From Candidatus Aminicenantes bacterium UBA6072 (GTDB lineage: Bacteria > Acidobacteriota > Aminicenantia > UBA2199), in assembly GCA_002436105.1 (NCBI GenBank), contig DIXU01000001.1, positions 310,001 through 374,000 on the forward strand: a stretch of 64,000 nucleotides of DNA, in the 5' to 3' direction. The notes beneath the pieces are model-generated. The model saw nothing but the letters and a program-made list of their open reading frames with translations, was not told the origin of the DNA and searched no databases. This document shows positions 15,609 to 22,868 of this stretch, piece after piece; position 1 is the first letter of the stretch; each line of letters starts with the position of its first letter. A program made the position numbers and the translations under genes.

Positions 15609-16146
15609 TCACGATGCCAAGGAGACCAGCAAGGCGATGTACTTGGAATCGCCGGAACCATGGTTCTGGAAAAATCTATCCTGGGCCAGTTGCGCCATCC
15701 CATGCTCGAGCCTGAAGTCGATGTCGGTCCTCCAGGAGCGCTTTTTGCGTGCCCGGGTACCGAAGCCGAGGATCCAGCCGTAATCGAAGGACTTGATCCT
15801 GGCATAATCGTCCCCGAAGAATCGCCACTTGTCTCCCTCCAACCCGCTCATCCTGGCGCCCAACAGCCATCCCGCATAGACGCCTGCAAACAGGTGGAAA
15901 CCCTGCCGGCTGCGGACCAAATATTTCTCGAGGATCAAAGGAACCTCGAAATACTGATAATGGGCACGGATCGCACAACCGGTTGGCACTCGGTATATCC
16001 CCCTTCCGGGAATATCCACAATAACTCCTTCGTCTCATCCCCTTTCAGGGCATACAGCCCCTCGATGCGCAACAAGGAGGTCGAGTCAAACTCCCGGGAA
16101 GTCAACCGGGTAGCGGCGAAGGTCCGCAGGCGATTCTTCTTGACTT
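15609..16146 (-). pseudogene. Decayed outer-membrane beta-barrel protein gene (PorT/porin-like)
   Basis: The intact frame 15609-16019 begins at a GTG and reads YQYFEVPLILEKYL...GFHLFAGVYAGWLLGARMSG, then ends in a barrel-like C-terminus. This is the late part of a PorT-like or porin-family barrel. The preceding strand (LLRIEGLYALKG) is found just upstream in a different frame, at about 16020-16146, and that frame runs back to a stop without an ATG. A frameshift near 16019 and loss of the 5' end therefore best explain it. A sequencing frameshift plus an unusual start is the alternative. Confidence 0.6.
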
Positions 16147-16168
16147 GCCGGGAAAATTAGGGTATATT
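16140..16168 (+). promoter_or_regulatory. Promoter of rpsU
   Basis: TTGACT (16140-16145), 17 bases, TATATT (16163-16168). Transcription would start about 40 bases before the GTG start of rpsU and may continue into the tRNA genes. Confidence 0.7.
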
Positions 16169-16216
16169 CTGGTCTCACCGGTCATGATTTTTCAAAAAAA
16201 AGGAGTGTGATCGCAA

Positions 16217-16420
16217 GTGGCATTTGTAGAGCTTTCCCAGGGCGAATCTTTCGAAAGCGCCCTGCGCCGGTTCAAGCGCAAAGTGCAGATGGAAGCCATC
16301 ATCAAAGAGATCAAGAAGCACAGCGTCTACTTGAAACCCGGCGAGCGCAAGCGCCTCAAGGCCGCCCAGGCCAAGAAACGCATGCGCAAGCGGATGCGCA
16401 GAGACATTTCCGAGCTGTAG
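16217..16420 (+). CDS. rpsU: Small ribosomal subunit protein bS21
   Basis: This 67-residue basic protein has the bS21 pattern: an N-terminal beta strand, FESALRRFKRKV, KPGERKRLKAAQAKKRMRKR. The usual length is 58-71 residues. bS21 sits on the 30S platform near the anti-Shine-Dalgarno end of 16S rRNA. The start is GTG, with AGGAG a rather long 11 bases upstream. It is followed after 13 bases by a tRNA gene, and probably transcribed with it. Confidence 0.93.
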   Translation: MAFVELSQGESFESALRRFKRKVQMEAIIKEIKKHSVYLKPGERKRLKAAQAKKRMRKRMRRDISEL

Positions 16421-16433
16421 AGACCCTGGCAAG

Positions 16434-16508
16434 CGGGGCGTAGCGCAGCCTGGTCAGCGCGCCTGCCTTGGGAGCAGGAGGTCGGAAGTTCAAATCTTCT
16501 CGCCCCGA
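16434..16508 (+). tRNA. tRNA-Pro (anticodon TGG)
   Basis: A full cloverleaf can be drawn: acceptor arms CGGGGCG/CGCCCCG, anticodon stem CCTGC/GCAGG enclosing the loop CTTGGGA (anticodon TGG), and a T-loop GTTCAAATC. The 3' CCA is not encoded. Confidence 0.93.
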
Positions 16509-16522
16509 TTCCACAAGTGCGG

Positions 16523-16595
16523 GCACCCGTAGCTCAAAGGATAGAGCAGCTGACTTCTAATCAGCAGGCTGAAGGTTCGAGTCCTTCCGGGTGCG
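16523..16595 (+). tRNA. tRNA-Arg (anticodon TCT)
   Basis: Acceptor arms GCACCCG/CGGGTGC, anticodon stem GCTGA/TCAGC around the loop CTTCTAA (anticodon TCT, reading AGA), and the T-loop GGTTCGAGTCC are all present. CCA is not encoded. It lies 14 bases after tRNA-Pro, so the two are probably processed from one transcript. Confidence 0.93.
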
Positions 16596-16682
16596 CTTTC
16601 AGTTTCCTTTTTTCAGTTTTACCTGCAGTTCCCCAAAAGCAATTCAATACCCCTTGGGTGCGCGAGGATATTAGATAATATT

Positions 16683-16700
16683 ATTGTTTTTGGAAACAAT
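16683..16700. other. Perfect 7-bp stem-loop downstream of the tRNA pair
   Basis: ATTGTTT-TTGG-AAACAAT forms a hairpin in the 359-base gap between tRNA-Arg and the S74 protein gene. It is not followed by a T-run, so it is not a convincing terminator. The rest of the gap is AT-rich with no coding signal apart from the promoter near its end. Confidence 0.35.
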
Positions 16701-16853
16701 CTGACTTAAAAAATCCGATGCATTTAGAATTAGAATGTGATCCTGACGAAACAGCAAATAATACATTTTTCGCCATCCTGGTCCCTCAACAATATTATCT
16801 GAAAAACACTCGTTTTTTGAGAAAAAAACCTTCACGCACCCGGGGTCCCATTC

Positions 16854-16881
16854 TTGACATTCCGTTCCCGCCGACTATGAT
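16854..16881 (+). promoter_or_regulatory. Promoter of the S74-domain protein gene
   Basis: TTGACA (16854-16859), 16 bases, TATGAT (16876-16881), about 67 bases before the expected transcript reaches the ATG at 16955, which has a strong GGGGGGAGG site. Confidence 0.7.
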
Positions 16882-16954
16882 GAAGGCAAGGGAATGAGGT
16901 CGCCGGAGAGCCGGCAGCTGCCGGCTCCTTCCAGGAAGACCGGGGGGAGGAAAA

Positions 16955-18868
16955 ATGAACATCAGGACATTGATCATGCTGGCGTTTTTGTTTTGCGCGG
17001 TTTTTTCCTTGGCGGCTGAGGAAGGGACGCCGACAGCCGTTTCGCCCGGCAACAGCCATGGCGTGGCCCTGGTCGAGAGCCGCTGCCCGGCGTTCAGCTG
17101 GTCGGGGGTGGCCTGGGCGCAGAAGTACCGGGTGGTGGTGTTCGCGGTCGCGGAACCGGGGGCAGGGATCGACGATGAGACACGGCAGGCCGTCGATGAC
17201 GGCCTGCCGGCGATGCCCGGCGCCGATCCGGAAGCGCACCGCAAGCCGGTCCTGTCCGCGGAGATCGCCGCCGGCGCCCTTTCCTGGACGCCGAGCGTCT
17301 CCCAGGGCTTGGCTGAAGGCGTGGATTACGCCTGGTGCGTGGGAGCCCTGGACGCCAATGGCGCCTGGACGTGGTCGGAGCTGATGCGCTTCCGGATCGA
17401 CATCGGCGCCAGGCAGGCCCTGGGTGCAAGGGACCCGGCAGGATTGAAAGAGGAGAAGGACGGGGCAACAGCCGATGCAGCGGGGTACGCTTCCGCGGGG
17501 AAAGACGCGGGCAAAAAAGACATGCCGGTTGATCGCGCCAGCCCCATGGGCACGGAGGGAGCCTGCAGCACGTTCTACGGCACGGGGGCCGGGGCCAACA
17601 ACTCCAGCGATTACTACGATAATAGTTTTTTCGGCAGCGGCGCCGGGTATGCCAACACAAACGGAATCTATAACACCTTCATGGGATTTTTCGCCGGATA
17701 CAGCAACTCCACTGGGAACTATAATACCTTCATGGGCCATTCGGCCGGGGAAGCCAACACTATTGGTGGCCAAAATACCTTCATGGGCTATGATGCCGGT
17801 TCTTACAACACCTCTGGGGACTACAACACCTTCATTGGCAGTTCGGCCGGGGTTTCCAACACTACCGGGAATGCAAACACCTTCTTAGGAAACGAGGCCG
17901 GAGCTTTCAACACCATTGGAGATTACAATACCTTTTTAGGCACTAGGGCAGGATTCCACAACATCGACGGATGGCATAACACTATTATTGGACGTTATGC
18001 CGGACACGCCAACACATCCGGAAGCTACAACACCTTTTTGGGCAATGGCAGCGGCGAGGCCAATACTACCGGCTACCGCAACATCTTTATAGGAGGTGGA
18101 GCTGGCCAATATAACATCACAGGAGGAGACAATACTTTCCTGGGCCATGCCGCCGGGCACGAAAACACTGCCGGAAACAGGAATGTTTTTCTCGGTTACA
18201 ATGCCGGTTTTTACGAAGCCGGCTCCGACAAGCTGTACATCGACAGCAGCGACACGACCGCGCCGCTGATCTACGGCGATTTTGCCGCCAACCTGGTGCG
18301 CGTCAACGGCACGCTGGAGACGACCAGGACCGGGAGCAACAACGTCCTGGCGGTCACGCGCACCGACGGGGCGTCGTTCAAGCTCAGCGCCATGGGCGCC
18401 TCGGGCCAGCTGGGCACCGTCTCCTCGCACCCGGTGAACTTCATGACCAACAACGTCAAGCGCATGACGATCGCCATCAGCGGCAACGTCGGCATCGGCG
18501 TCACCGTGCCTGCCTACCCCCTGCACATGGCCAGCGGCGCCCACTGCACGGCCGGCGGCGTGTGGACCAACGCCTCCAGCCGGGCGCTGAAGGAGAACAT
18601 CGTCGATTTGAAGGCGGAGGAAGCGGTGGCCGCCTTGAACGAACTGAACCCGGTCAGGTTCACCTACAAGTCCGACCGCGCCGACGAGCAGGTGGGATTC
18701 ATCGCCGAGGACGTGCCCGAGCTGGTGGCCACCCGGGACCGCAAGGGCATGAGCGCCATGGACGTCGTGGCCGTCTTGACCAGGGTGGTCCAGGAGCAGC
18801 AGAAGGCGCTCGCCGGGCTGCAGGCCGAGATCAAGATGCTGAAAGAGGCGGCGCAAGCGGACAAATAG
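16955..18868 (+). CDS. Secreted repeat protein with C-terminal peptidase S74 intramolecular chaperone domain
   Basis: This 637-residue protein has a signal peptide (about 1-21), a fibronectin-like N-terminal part to about 220, and then about twelve 17-residue repeats of the form xTFLGxxAGxxNTTGxYN (encoded at about 17620-18231). These resemble the beta-roll/helix stalks of trimeric surface proteins. The C-terminus (about 540-637) is an S74 domain, with SSRALKENI (Ser and Lys five apart, the self-cleavage pair of endosialidase chaperones), PVRFTYK and VGFIAEDVPEL, then a coiled coil. Such domains drive trimer folding and then cut themselves off. It is likely a cell-surface fibre; phage origin is possible. 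Confidence 0.85.
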   Translation: MNIRTLIMLAFLFCAVFSLAAEEGTPTAVSPGNSHGVALVESRCPAFSWSGVAWAQKYRVVVFAVAEPGAGIDDETRQAVDDGLPAMPGADPEAHRKPVLSAEIAAGALSWTPSVSQGLAEGVDYAWCVGALDANGAWTWSELMRFRIDIGARQALGARDPAGLKEEKDGATADAAGYASAGKDAGKKDMPVDRASPMGTEGACSTFYGTGAGANNSSDYYDNSFFGSGAGYANTNGIYNTFMGFFAGYSNSTGNYNTFMGHSAGEANTIGGQNTFMGYDAGSYNTSGDYNTFIGSSAGVSNTTGNANTFLGNEAGAFNTIGDYNTFLGTRAGFHNIDGWHNTIIGRYAGHANTSGSYNTFLGNGSGEANTTGYRNIFIGGGAGQYNITGGDNTFLGHAAGHENTAGNRNVFLGYNAGFYEAGSDKLYIDSSDTTAPLIYGDFAANLVRVNGTLETTRTGSNNVLAVTRTDGASFKLSAMGASGQLGTVSSHPVNFMTNNVKRMTIAISGNVGIGVTVPAYPLHMASGAHCTAGGVWTNASSRALKENIVDLKAEEAVAALNELNPVRFTYKSDRADEQVGFIAEDVPELVATRDRKGMSAMDVVAVLTRVVQEQQKALAGLQAEIKMLKEAAQADK

Positions 18869-18976
18869 CCGCACCGCCCATGTTCCGCGGCAGCAACGGG
18901 ACCGGCCTGGCCCTCAGGGAAGGCGGTCTCGAGCGCAGGACCATGGCTCGACAATATCTCTGCAGTGAAGAAACAG

Positions 18977-18994
18977 ATCACATTTTTCACTATT
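18977..18994 (+). repeat. 18-bp dispersed motif, copy 2
   Basis: An exact copy of ATCACATTTTTCACTATT, 26 bases upstream of a broken duplicate of the methyltransferase gene. It shares the preceding AG with copy 3 and the following GA with copy 1. Confidence 0.6.
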
Positions 18995-19019
18995 GAACTG
19001 TTTCCGGTTTAAGAATACG

Positions 19020-19141
19020 ATTTCTGCGGGGCCGGAAGACGCCGCCTTCACCTTGAACGGCATGCCTTTCGCGCAGGTCCGTTATCCCCATAAGCAGGGA
19101 GATATCGGGCGTCTGTTCTGGTGGTTCCCCGGCAGCCCGCC
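19020..19141 (+). pseudogene. Fragment duplicated from the methyltransferase gene
   Basis: About 115 bases here match, with scattered changes, the internal segment 20152-20268 of the downstream methyltransferase gene (GPEDAAFTLNG...GRVFWWFPGS in that protein). The reading is still recognisable (GAEDAAFTLNGMPFAQVRYP-like) but has no start and is cut off on both sides. Both this fragment and the intact gene are preceded by the 18-bp motif, which suggests duplication with deletion of the first part of the gene. Confidence 0.7.
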
Positions 19142-19168
19142 CATGCCGGCCCGCCGGGAGCTTGGCGC

Positions 19169-19197
19169 TTGATTTTTCCCTAAAAGGGGCGTACATT
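19169..19197 (+). promoter_or_regulatory. Promoter of the lipoprotein gene
   Basis: TTGATT (19169-19174), 17 bases, TACATT (19192-19197), followed by AAGGAG and the ATG at 19220. Confidence 0.55.
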
Positions 19198-19219
19198 TTC
19201 CGGCGTCAAGGAGAAACCA

Positions 19220-19678
19220 ATGAACCCTGCCCGGATCTTCAAGAATTCGTCGCGGATCGTCACCCTGGCCGCCGCGGCCCTGGCCCTGCTCTCCTGCGGC
19301 AGCAGCCGGATCACATTGTCCGATATGGTGGGCACATGGCTATTCCGCAACACGGTCAGCGCCGACTATTCCCAATTCATCGCCGCCGAGTGGCAGATCG
19401 TCTTCAACGCCGACGGGACGTACCTGATCCCGGAGCTGAGCAACATGACCCAGCCGGACTTCGACTGCAGGGACGGCCTTTTCCGCATTGTCCTCCATTA
19501 CCCCATGTACGGTTCCCATCTGGTTTACCGTTTCCTCTGGGAAGGAGAGGCCAGCGCCGACGACCAGCTGGCGGGCAAAATCCATTTCACCAGCCCCCCC
19601 GACGACCCCCGCGATGTATGGAAGTATCCCAAGGAGTTCGAGATCGGTTCCTTTACCGCCCGAAAACTGTCGGAATAG
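19220..19678 (+). CDS. Putative lipoprotein, lipocalin-like small beta protein
   Basis: This 152-residue protein starts at an ATG with AAGGAG 7 bases upstream. The N-terminus has a hydrophobic stretch ending LALLSC, a lipobox, so it is probably lipid-anchored. The mature part opens with LSDMVGTWLFRN and continues with alternating strands (WQIVFNADGTYLIPE), the pattern of small lipocalin-like beta-barrels. I do not recognise a specific family. It stands alone between the methyltransferase fragment and the intact methyltransferase gene. Confidence 0.6.
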   Translation: MNPARIFKNSSRIVTLAAAALALLSCGSSRITLSDMVGTWLFRNTVSADYSQFIAAEWQIVFNADGTYLIPELSNMTQPDFDCRDGLFRIVLHYPMYGSHLVYRFLWEGEASADDQLAGKIHFTSPPDDPRDVWKYPKEFEIGSFTARKLSE

Positions 19679-19899
19679 CGCTCCGGGAAGAGAGATGCCT
19701 CCCCGGCCGGTATTTTGACCGACATGCCGATCTGAAAGAAAACAATAAGCGCAATTCCCAAGTGAAACCGTTTTCCATTCTCGTTCTCTCATCGTTGAAG
19801 ATTTGAGTGTGCTTTTTCATCTTCCCTTGAAGCATGGTGCAAGCGGCCGTTGACTCAACGATATTCCTTTCTGCCGCCGTCCGGCGAAAGCGAAAAAAG

Positions 19900-19917
19900 A
19901 TCACATTTTTCACTATT
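19900..19917 (+). repeat. 18-bp dispersed motif, copy 3
   Basis: An exact copy of ATCACATTTTTCACTATT, 78 bases before the methyltransferase start, in a 317-base gap (19679-19995). The rest of this gap shows no gene, clear promoter or terminator. Confidence 0.6.
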
Positions 19918-19995
19918 TAAAAATTTGCAGTTGAAGAGTATTTTTTTTATGAAATTCGTGTCATTTCCTGCCGGAGGAGTGTTGAATAGAGCTAC

Positions 19996-21111
19996 ATGGG
20001 CAAGATAAGGACCGCAACCAAGCATGCATTCTTCCATCTCCCGCCGCTGGGCTCCTTCGCCCGCAACATGAGAAAGACCCCCTTGTGGGGGATCGACCTC
20101 ATCCGCCAAGACAAGCAGGCCCTGGAGATCGAGGGCTGGGCGCTGCCGCCCGAAGCGGGGCCGGAGGACGCCGCCTTCACCCTGAACGGCAGGCCTTTCG
20201 AGCAGGTCCGTTATCCCCACGAGCGGGAAGATATCGGGCGCGTGTTCTGGTGGTTCCCCGGCAGCCTGTTCAGCGGCTTCCGCTGCCGTGCCCACGGCTC
20301 CCCGCCCGACGCCGCCGACGGCGCGCCGCTCTTCCTGGATTACGTGTCCAGGGCCACGGGACGGCCGTTCTCCGAGCTCCACGGCTATGCCTACCTCCCC
20401 GCCGGCAGCCTGCCCGTGCCGCCCGCCGAGAGGCGCTGCCGCGTGCAGGGGACGGAGAGTGAGAGCTTCTTCCTGCTGGAGGGGTGCTCGGCTTACGCCA
20501 AGCTGCAGCAGGCCCTGGAAGCGCATGTCGGCAGGAAATTCGCCGATTTCACGCGCGTGCTGGATTGGGGCTGCGGCTGCGGGCGCCTGGCGCGCCATTT
20601 CGCGGCGGAGGCGGGGCCGCGGCTGACCGGCGTCGACATCGACGGGGACAATGTCGCCTGGTGCCGCGAAAACCTTGGCTTCGCCGAATTCAGCGCCGTG
20701 CCGCTGCACCCGCCCGCGCCGCTGGAGGCGGACAGCTTCGACCTGCTGATCGGCATCTCGGTGTTCACCCACCTGGCCGAGGACGTGCAGCGGGAATGGC
20801 TGCTCGAGCTGCGCCGACTGGCCGCCCCCGGAGCCATCCTGCTCATGACCGTGCACGGCCTGACCTCGGCGGTGCGCACCAACCGCTTCCCCCACGTGAT
20901 GCGTTTCCTCGCCTCCGGCGGTTGTTACAACATGGGTCCCTGCATCGATCTCGGCGGCTTCATCAGCGATTCCCAATACTACCGAAGCATTTACCTTTCC
21001 GAGGGCTACATCCGGAAGCGCTGGGCGGAGTATTTCGACATCGTGCGCATCATTCCCGCCTGCATCGGCAACAACCAGGACCTGGTCATCCTGCGCAAGC
21101 GCGGGGAATAG
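19996..21111 (+). CDS. SAM-dependent methyltransferase with N-terminal beta-rich domain
   Basis: This 371-residue protein has a class I methyltransferase core from about 180, with motif I VLDWGCGCGRLARHF near 190, an acidic end of strand 2 (GVDIDGDN) and the DLLIGISVFTHL motif IV region. The first 150 residues are a separate beta-rich segment (EIEGWALPPEAG...FTLNGRPFEQVRYP), as seen in some methyltransferases acting on glycans. The substrate is unknown. Part of the N-terminal segment is duplicated as a fragment at 19020-19141. No clear ribosome binding site precedes the ATG. Confidence 0.8.
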   Translation: MGKIRTATKHAFFHLPPLGSFARNMRKTPLWGIDLIRQDKQALEIEGWALPPEAGPEDAAFTLNGRPFEQVRYPHEREDIGRVFWWFPGSLFSGFRCRAHGSPPDAADGAPLFLDYVSRATGRPFSELHGYAYLPAGSLPVPPAERRCRVQGTESESFFLLEGCSAYAKLQQALEAHVGRKFADFTRVLDWGCGCGRLARHFAAEAGPRLTGVDIDGDNVAWCRENLGFAEFSAVPLHPPAPLEADSFDLLIGISVFTHLAEDVQREWLLELRRLAAPGAILLMTVHGLTSAVRTNRFPHVMRFLASGGCYNMGPCIDLGGFISDSQYYRSIYLSEGYIRKRWAEYFDIVRIIPACIGNNQDLVILRKRGE

Positions 21112-21127
21112 GCTCCCGGCCCCGCCA

Positions 21128-21156
21128 TTGCAAACCCGGCGCCATTGTGCTATTTA
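21128..21156 (+). promoter_or_regulatory. Possible promoter of the small coiled-coil protein gene
   Basis: TTGCAA (21128-21133), 17 bases, TATTTA (21151-21156), 30 bases before the start codon at 21187. The -10 match is moderate. Confidence 0.4.
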
Positions 21157-21186
21157 TTCTCCAGTGCCCAATCTAGGAGGGAACCC

Positions 21187-21480
21187 ATGAAAAAATTCAA
21201 GCTGAACTGGCAGAGCGTGGCCGCCGGCATGATCCTGTGCGCCGTGCTCGTCGTATTCATCGGCAGCAAGGCCCCCGAGGCCCAGGTGATCAGCCGGGCG
21301 GACGGGACGCGGCTCGCGAACATGACGGATGTCTATGAGAAGACCGTCACCCTGGAAGCCAAGACCGCCGCCATCGACGAGCGCCTCATCCGCATCGAAA
21401 AAAAGATCGACGACCTGACCCAAGACATGGAAGTGGTCCTGCGCGTCCTCAAGAGGCTCGATCCCCTGAAAAACAAGTAG
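21187..21480 (+). CDS. Small membrane-anchored coiled-coil protein
   Basis: This 97-residue protein starts at an ATG with AGGAGG 7 bases upstream. A transmembrane or signal-anchor helix (about 9-27, VAAGMILCAVLVVFIG) is followed by a charged coiled coil (about 45-92, ERLIRIEKKIDDLTQDMEVV). No family is recognised. Its last 118 bases are the first part of a 311-bp direct repeat found again at 31928, where only the end of this gene is present. Before the insertion it would have faced the aldolase gene convergently. Confidence 0.75.
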   Translation: MKKFKLNWQSVAAGMILCAVLVVFIGSKAPEAQVISRADGTRLANMTDVYEKTVTLEAKTAAIDERLIRIEKKIDDLTQDMEVVLRVLKRLDPLKNK

Positions 21481-21673
21481 TTTTTCCCGCTTTGTAACGC
21501 CGCCCTTTTCAGTTCCTGGGCTCCTTGCCCATGTAGACCTGCAAGGCATCGTCCGCGGTCTTGCCGTACACGGTGATGGCCGTGATGGCGTCGGCCAGGC
21601 GCACCGCCTCGTCCAAGGGCTTCTGGTGGATGTTGCGGCCGGTGGCGTTGCCCATGGCCCCGGAGATGAAGAT
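21363..21673. repeat. 311-bp direct repeat, left copy
   Basis: This sequence recurs in the same orientation at 31928-32238, exactly 10565 bases downstream, without gaps and with two mismatches that I can see (in the TTTGTAACG and TCCAAGGGC contexts). It spans the 3' end of the coiled-coil protein gene and the 3' end of an aldolase gene. The two copies bound a 10.25-kb segment. Confidence 0.92.
21509..21673 (-). pseudogene. C-terminal fragment of the aldolase gene
   Basis: The last 165 bases of the aldolase gene (full copy at 32074-32997) are present here as part of the left direct repeat. The fragment breaks off abruptly at 21673, where unrelated DNA begins. It encodes the final 54 residues plus the stop and has no start of its own. 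Confidence 0.9.
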
Positions 21674-21886
21674 GCAGGCAGTTCGGCTGCGTTCAAAAAC
21701 ACGCCCAGATAAACGTTTCTGACCGGAACGATCACTCCGGCCACCTTTGCCGGATTCAGCATCACCGGCAATGCCGGCCGGATTCCCTGGCTTCCAGGAC
21801 CGAAAATTCAGAAAAGCCTTCAGGCCGGAACTGTAAATTAATTTAGCGGTCTGCTAAATATTTTAACATGAAACTAAATCACGCCA

Positions 21887-21916
21887 TTGACTTTCATTTT
21901 TCACTGTAACTATAAT
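21887..21916 (+). promoter_or_regulatory. Promoter of the inserted operon
   Basis: TTGACT (21887-21892), 18 bases, perfect TATAAT (21911-21916). The start codon at 21943 is preceded by GGGAGG. The spacer contains CATTTTTCACT, also part of the dispersed 18-bp motif. Confidence 0.75.
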
Positions 21917-21942
21917 GTGCAATAAAATAGTGGGAGGCCCCC

Positions 21943-22521
21943 ATGACAGCAGAAGGATGCAGCCATACCTGGAAAATGATCAATGTCACCTATGGGCATA
22001 TCATCACGGAAAAATGCTCCAGATGCCACATCGTCTCGACCTATTTCTCTTTTGAGGAGCGCCCGCCTTTAGAAGAATATCGCGACAGCGATCATTTCTG
22101 GAACGTGATGGAAAGCGCTCAATCTTTCCGTTTCGACTTCCAATGCACCCGCTGCGGACAAATCGTGAATTTTGAAGAGTTGATGGGCCTGTTGATGTGC
22201 ACCGGGTGCGACCCCAAATGCGAGGCGGAAAAGATCCAGCGCCTCCAGGAAAAAGACAGGACCTGGGTTTACATCGCCTTCGGGTTTCTCCCCAAAGCCA
22301 AACACAAGCAGCTTTCGGAAGAAAAGATCGCCATGTTGGAGGATTTTTTCAATCAACGGCGCAAGTCGACCAATTCGCGGATCAAGATCATTTCCCAGGA
22401 ACGGGTGACGGATTTCTCCTTGTGCTACGGGCAGGTCATCAAGGACATGAACATGCTCTCCCTGACGCCTCCCGTGCCCGATACGGATCAAGCAATCCAC
22501 TATTTGGGAGGAAAGCAATGA
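21943..22521 (+). CDS. Zinc-ribbon protein of unknown function, first gene of the inserted operon
   Basis: This 192-residue protein has paired cysteines: C-x2-C at 25-28 (KCSRCH), C-x2-C near 68-71 (CTRCGQ), and C-x2-C near 86-89 (CTGCDPKC). These suggest one or two structural zinc sites. The second half is helical and charged. I do not recognise the family. Its stop overlaps the next start (ATGA), so it belongs to the operon. By position it may be a regulatory or assembly factor for the oxidoreductase. Base composition is much more AT-rich than the flanking chromosome. Confidence 0.7.
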   Translation: MTAEGCSHTWKMINVTYGHIITEKCSRCHIVSTYFSFEERPPLEEYRDSDHFWNVMESAQSFRFDFQCTRCGQIVNFEELMGLLMCTGCDPKCEAEKIQRLQEKDRTWVYIAFGFLPKAKHKQLSEEKIAMLEDFFNQRRKSTNSRIKIISQERVTDFSLCYGQVIKDMNMLSLTPPVPDTDQAIHYLGGKQ

Positions 22522-22853
22522 AACTCCAGAAAATTGTCGACAAGTTGGATCTCACAATCATGACCCGGATGGAGGACAATGACGTCCAAGGCGTGTTTAT
22601 CTCCGACCTGCTTTCGGATGTCATGACCAGCGGCAACGCCGGAGACTTATGGCTCACAGTGCAAACCCACCACAACATCATCGCCGTGGCCAACCTGGTG
22701 AACATGGCGGCCGTCGTCGTCACCCACGGGAAAAAAATCCCAGAAGAGACCATCTCCCTCGGCCAGCGCTACCATGTCGTCATCCTGTCCACCCCCCATT
22801 CCATCTTTGATATCGCCGCCAAATTGAATGCACTCGGATTGAAAGCCAAATAA
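22518..22853 (+). CDS. DRTGG-domain protein
   Basis: This 111-residue protein is a single DRTGG-type domain: VQGVFISDLLSDVMTSGNAGDLWLTVQTHHNIIAVANLVNMA, then AVVVTHGKKIPEETI and VVILSTPHSIFDIAAKL. Such domains are found with CBS and regulatory proteins and stand beside [FeFe]-hydrogenase and HydABC-type operons in anaerobes. Its biochemical role is not established. Its ATG overlaps the stop of the zinc-ribbon gene. The next protein begins with a paralogous domain, so the two may pair. Confidence 0.8.
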   Translation: MKLQKIVDKLDLTIMTRMEDNDVQGVFISDLLSDVMTSGNAGDLWLTVQTHHNIIAVANLVNMAAVVVTHGKKIPEETISLGQRYHVVILSTPHSIFDIAAKLNALGLKAK

Positions 22854-22868
22854 GCCGCTATCGCGTCC

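Noticed and set aside
16683..16700. Terminator after the tRNA genes
   Set aside because: The hairpin is perfect but has no T-run after it on either strand.
17620..18231. Regular DNA repetition resembling an array
   Set aside because: The period is 51 bases and it encodes 17-residue protein repeats in frame; there are no spacers, so it is not a CRISPR array.
21674..21780. Minus-strand frame reading NPAKVAGVIVPVRNVYLGVF at the left end of the island
   Set aside because: It looks protein-like but is short, has no clear start, and runs out of frame into the aldolase fragment; I could not support a gene or a named remnant.
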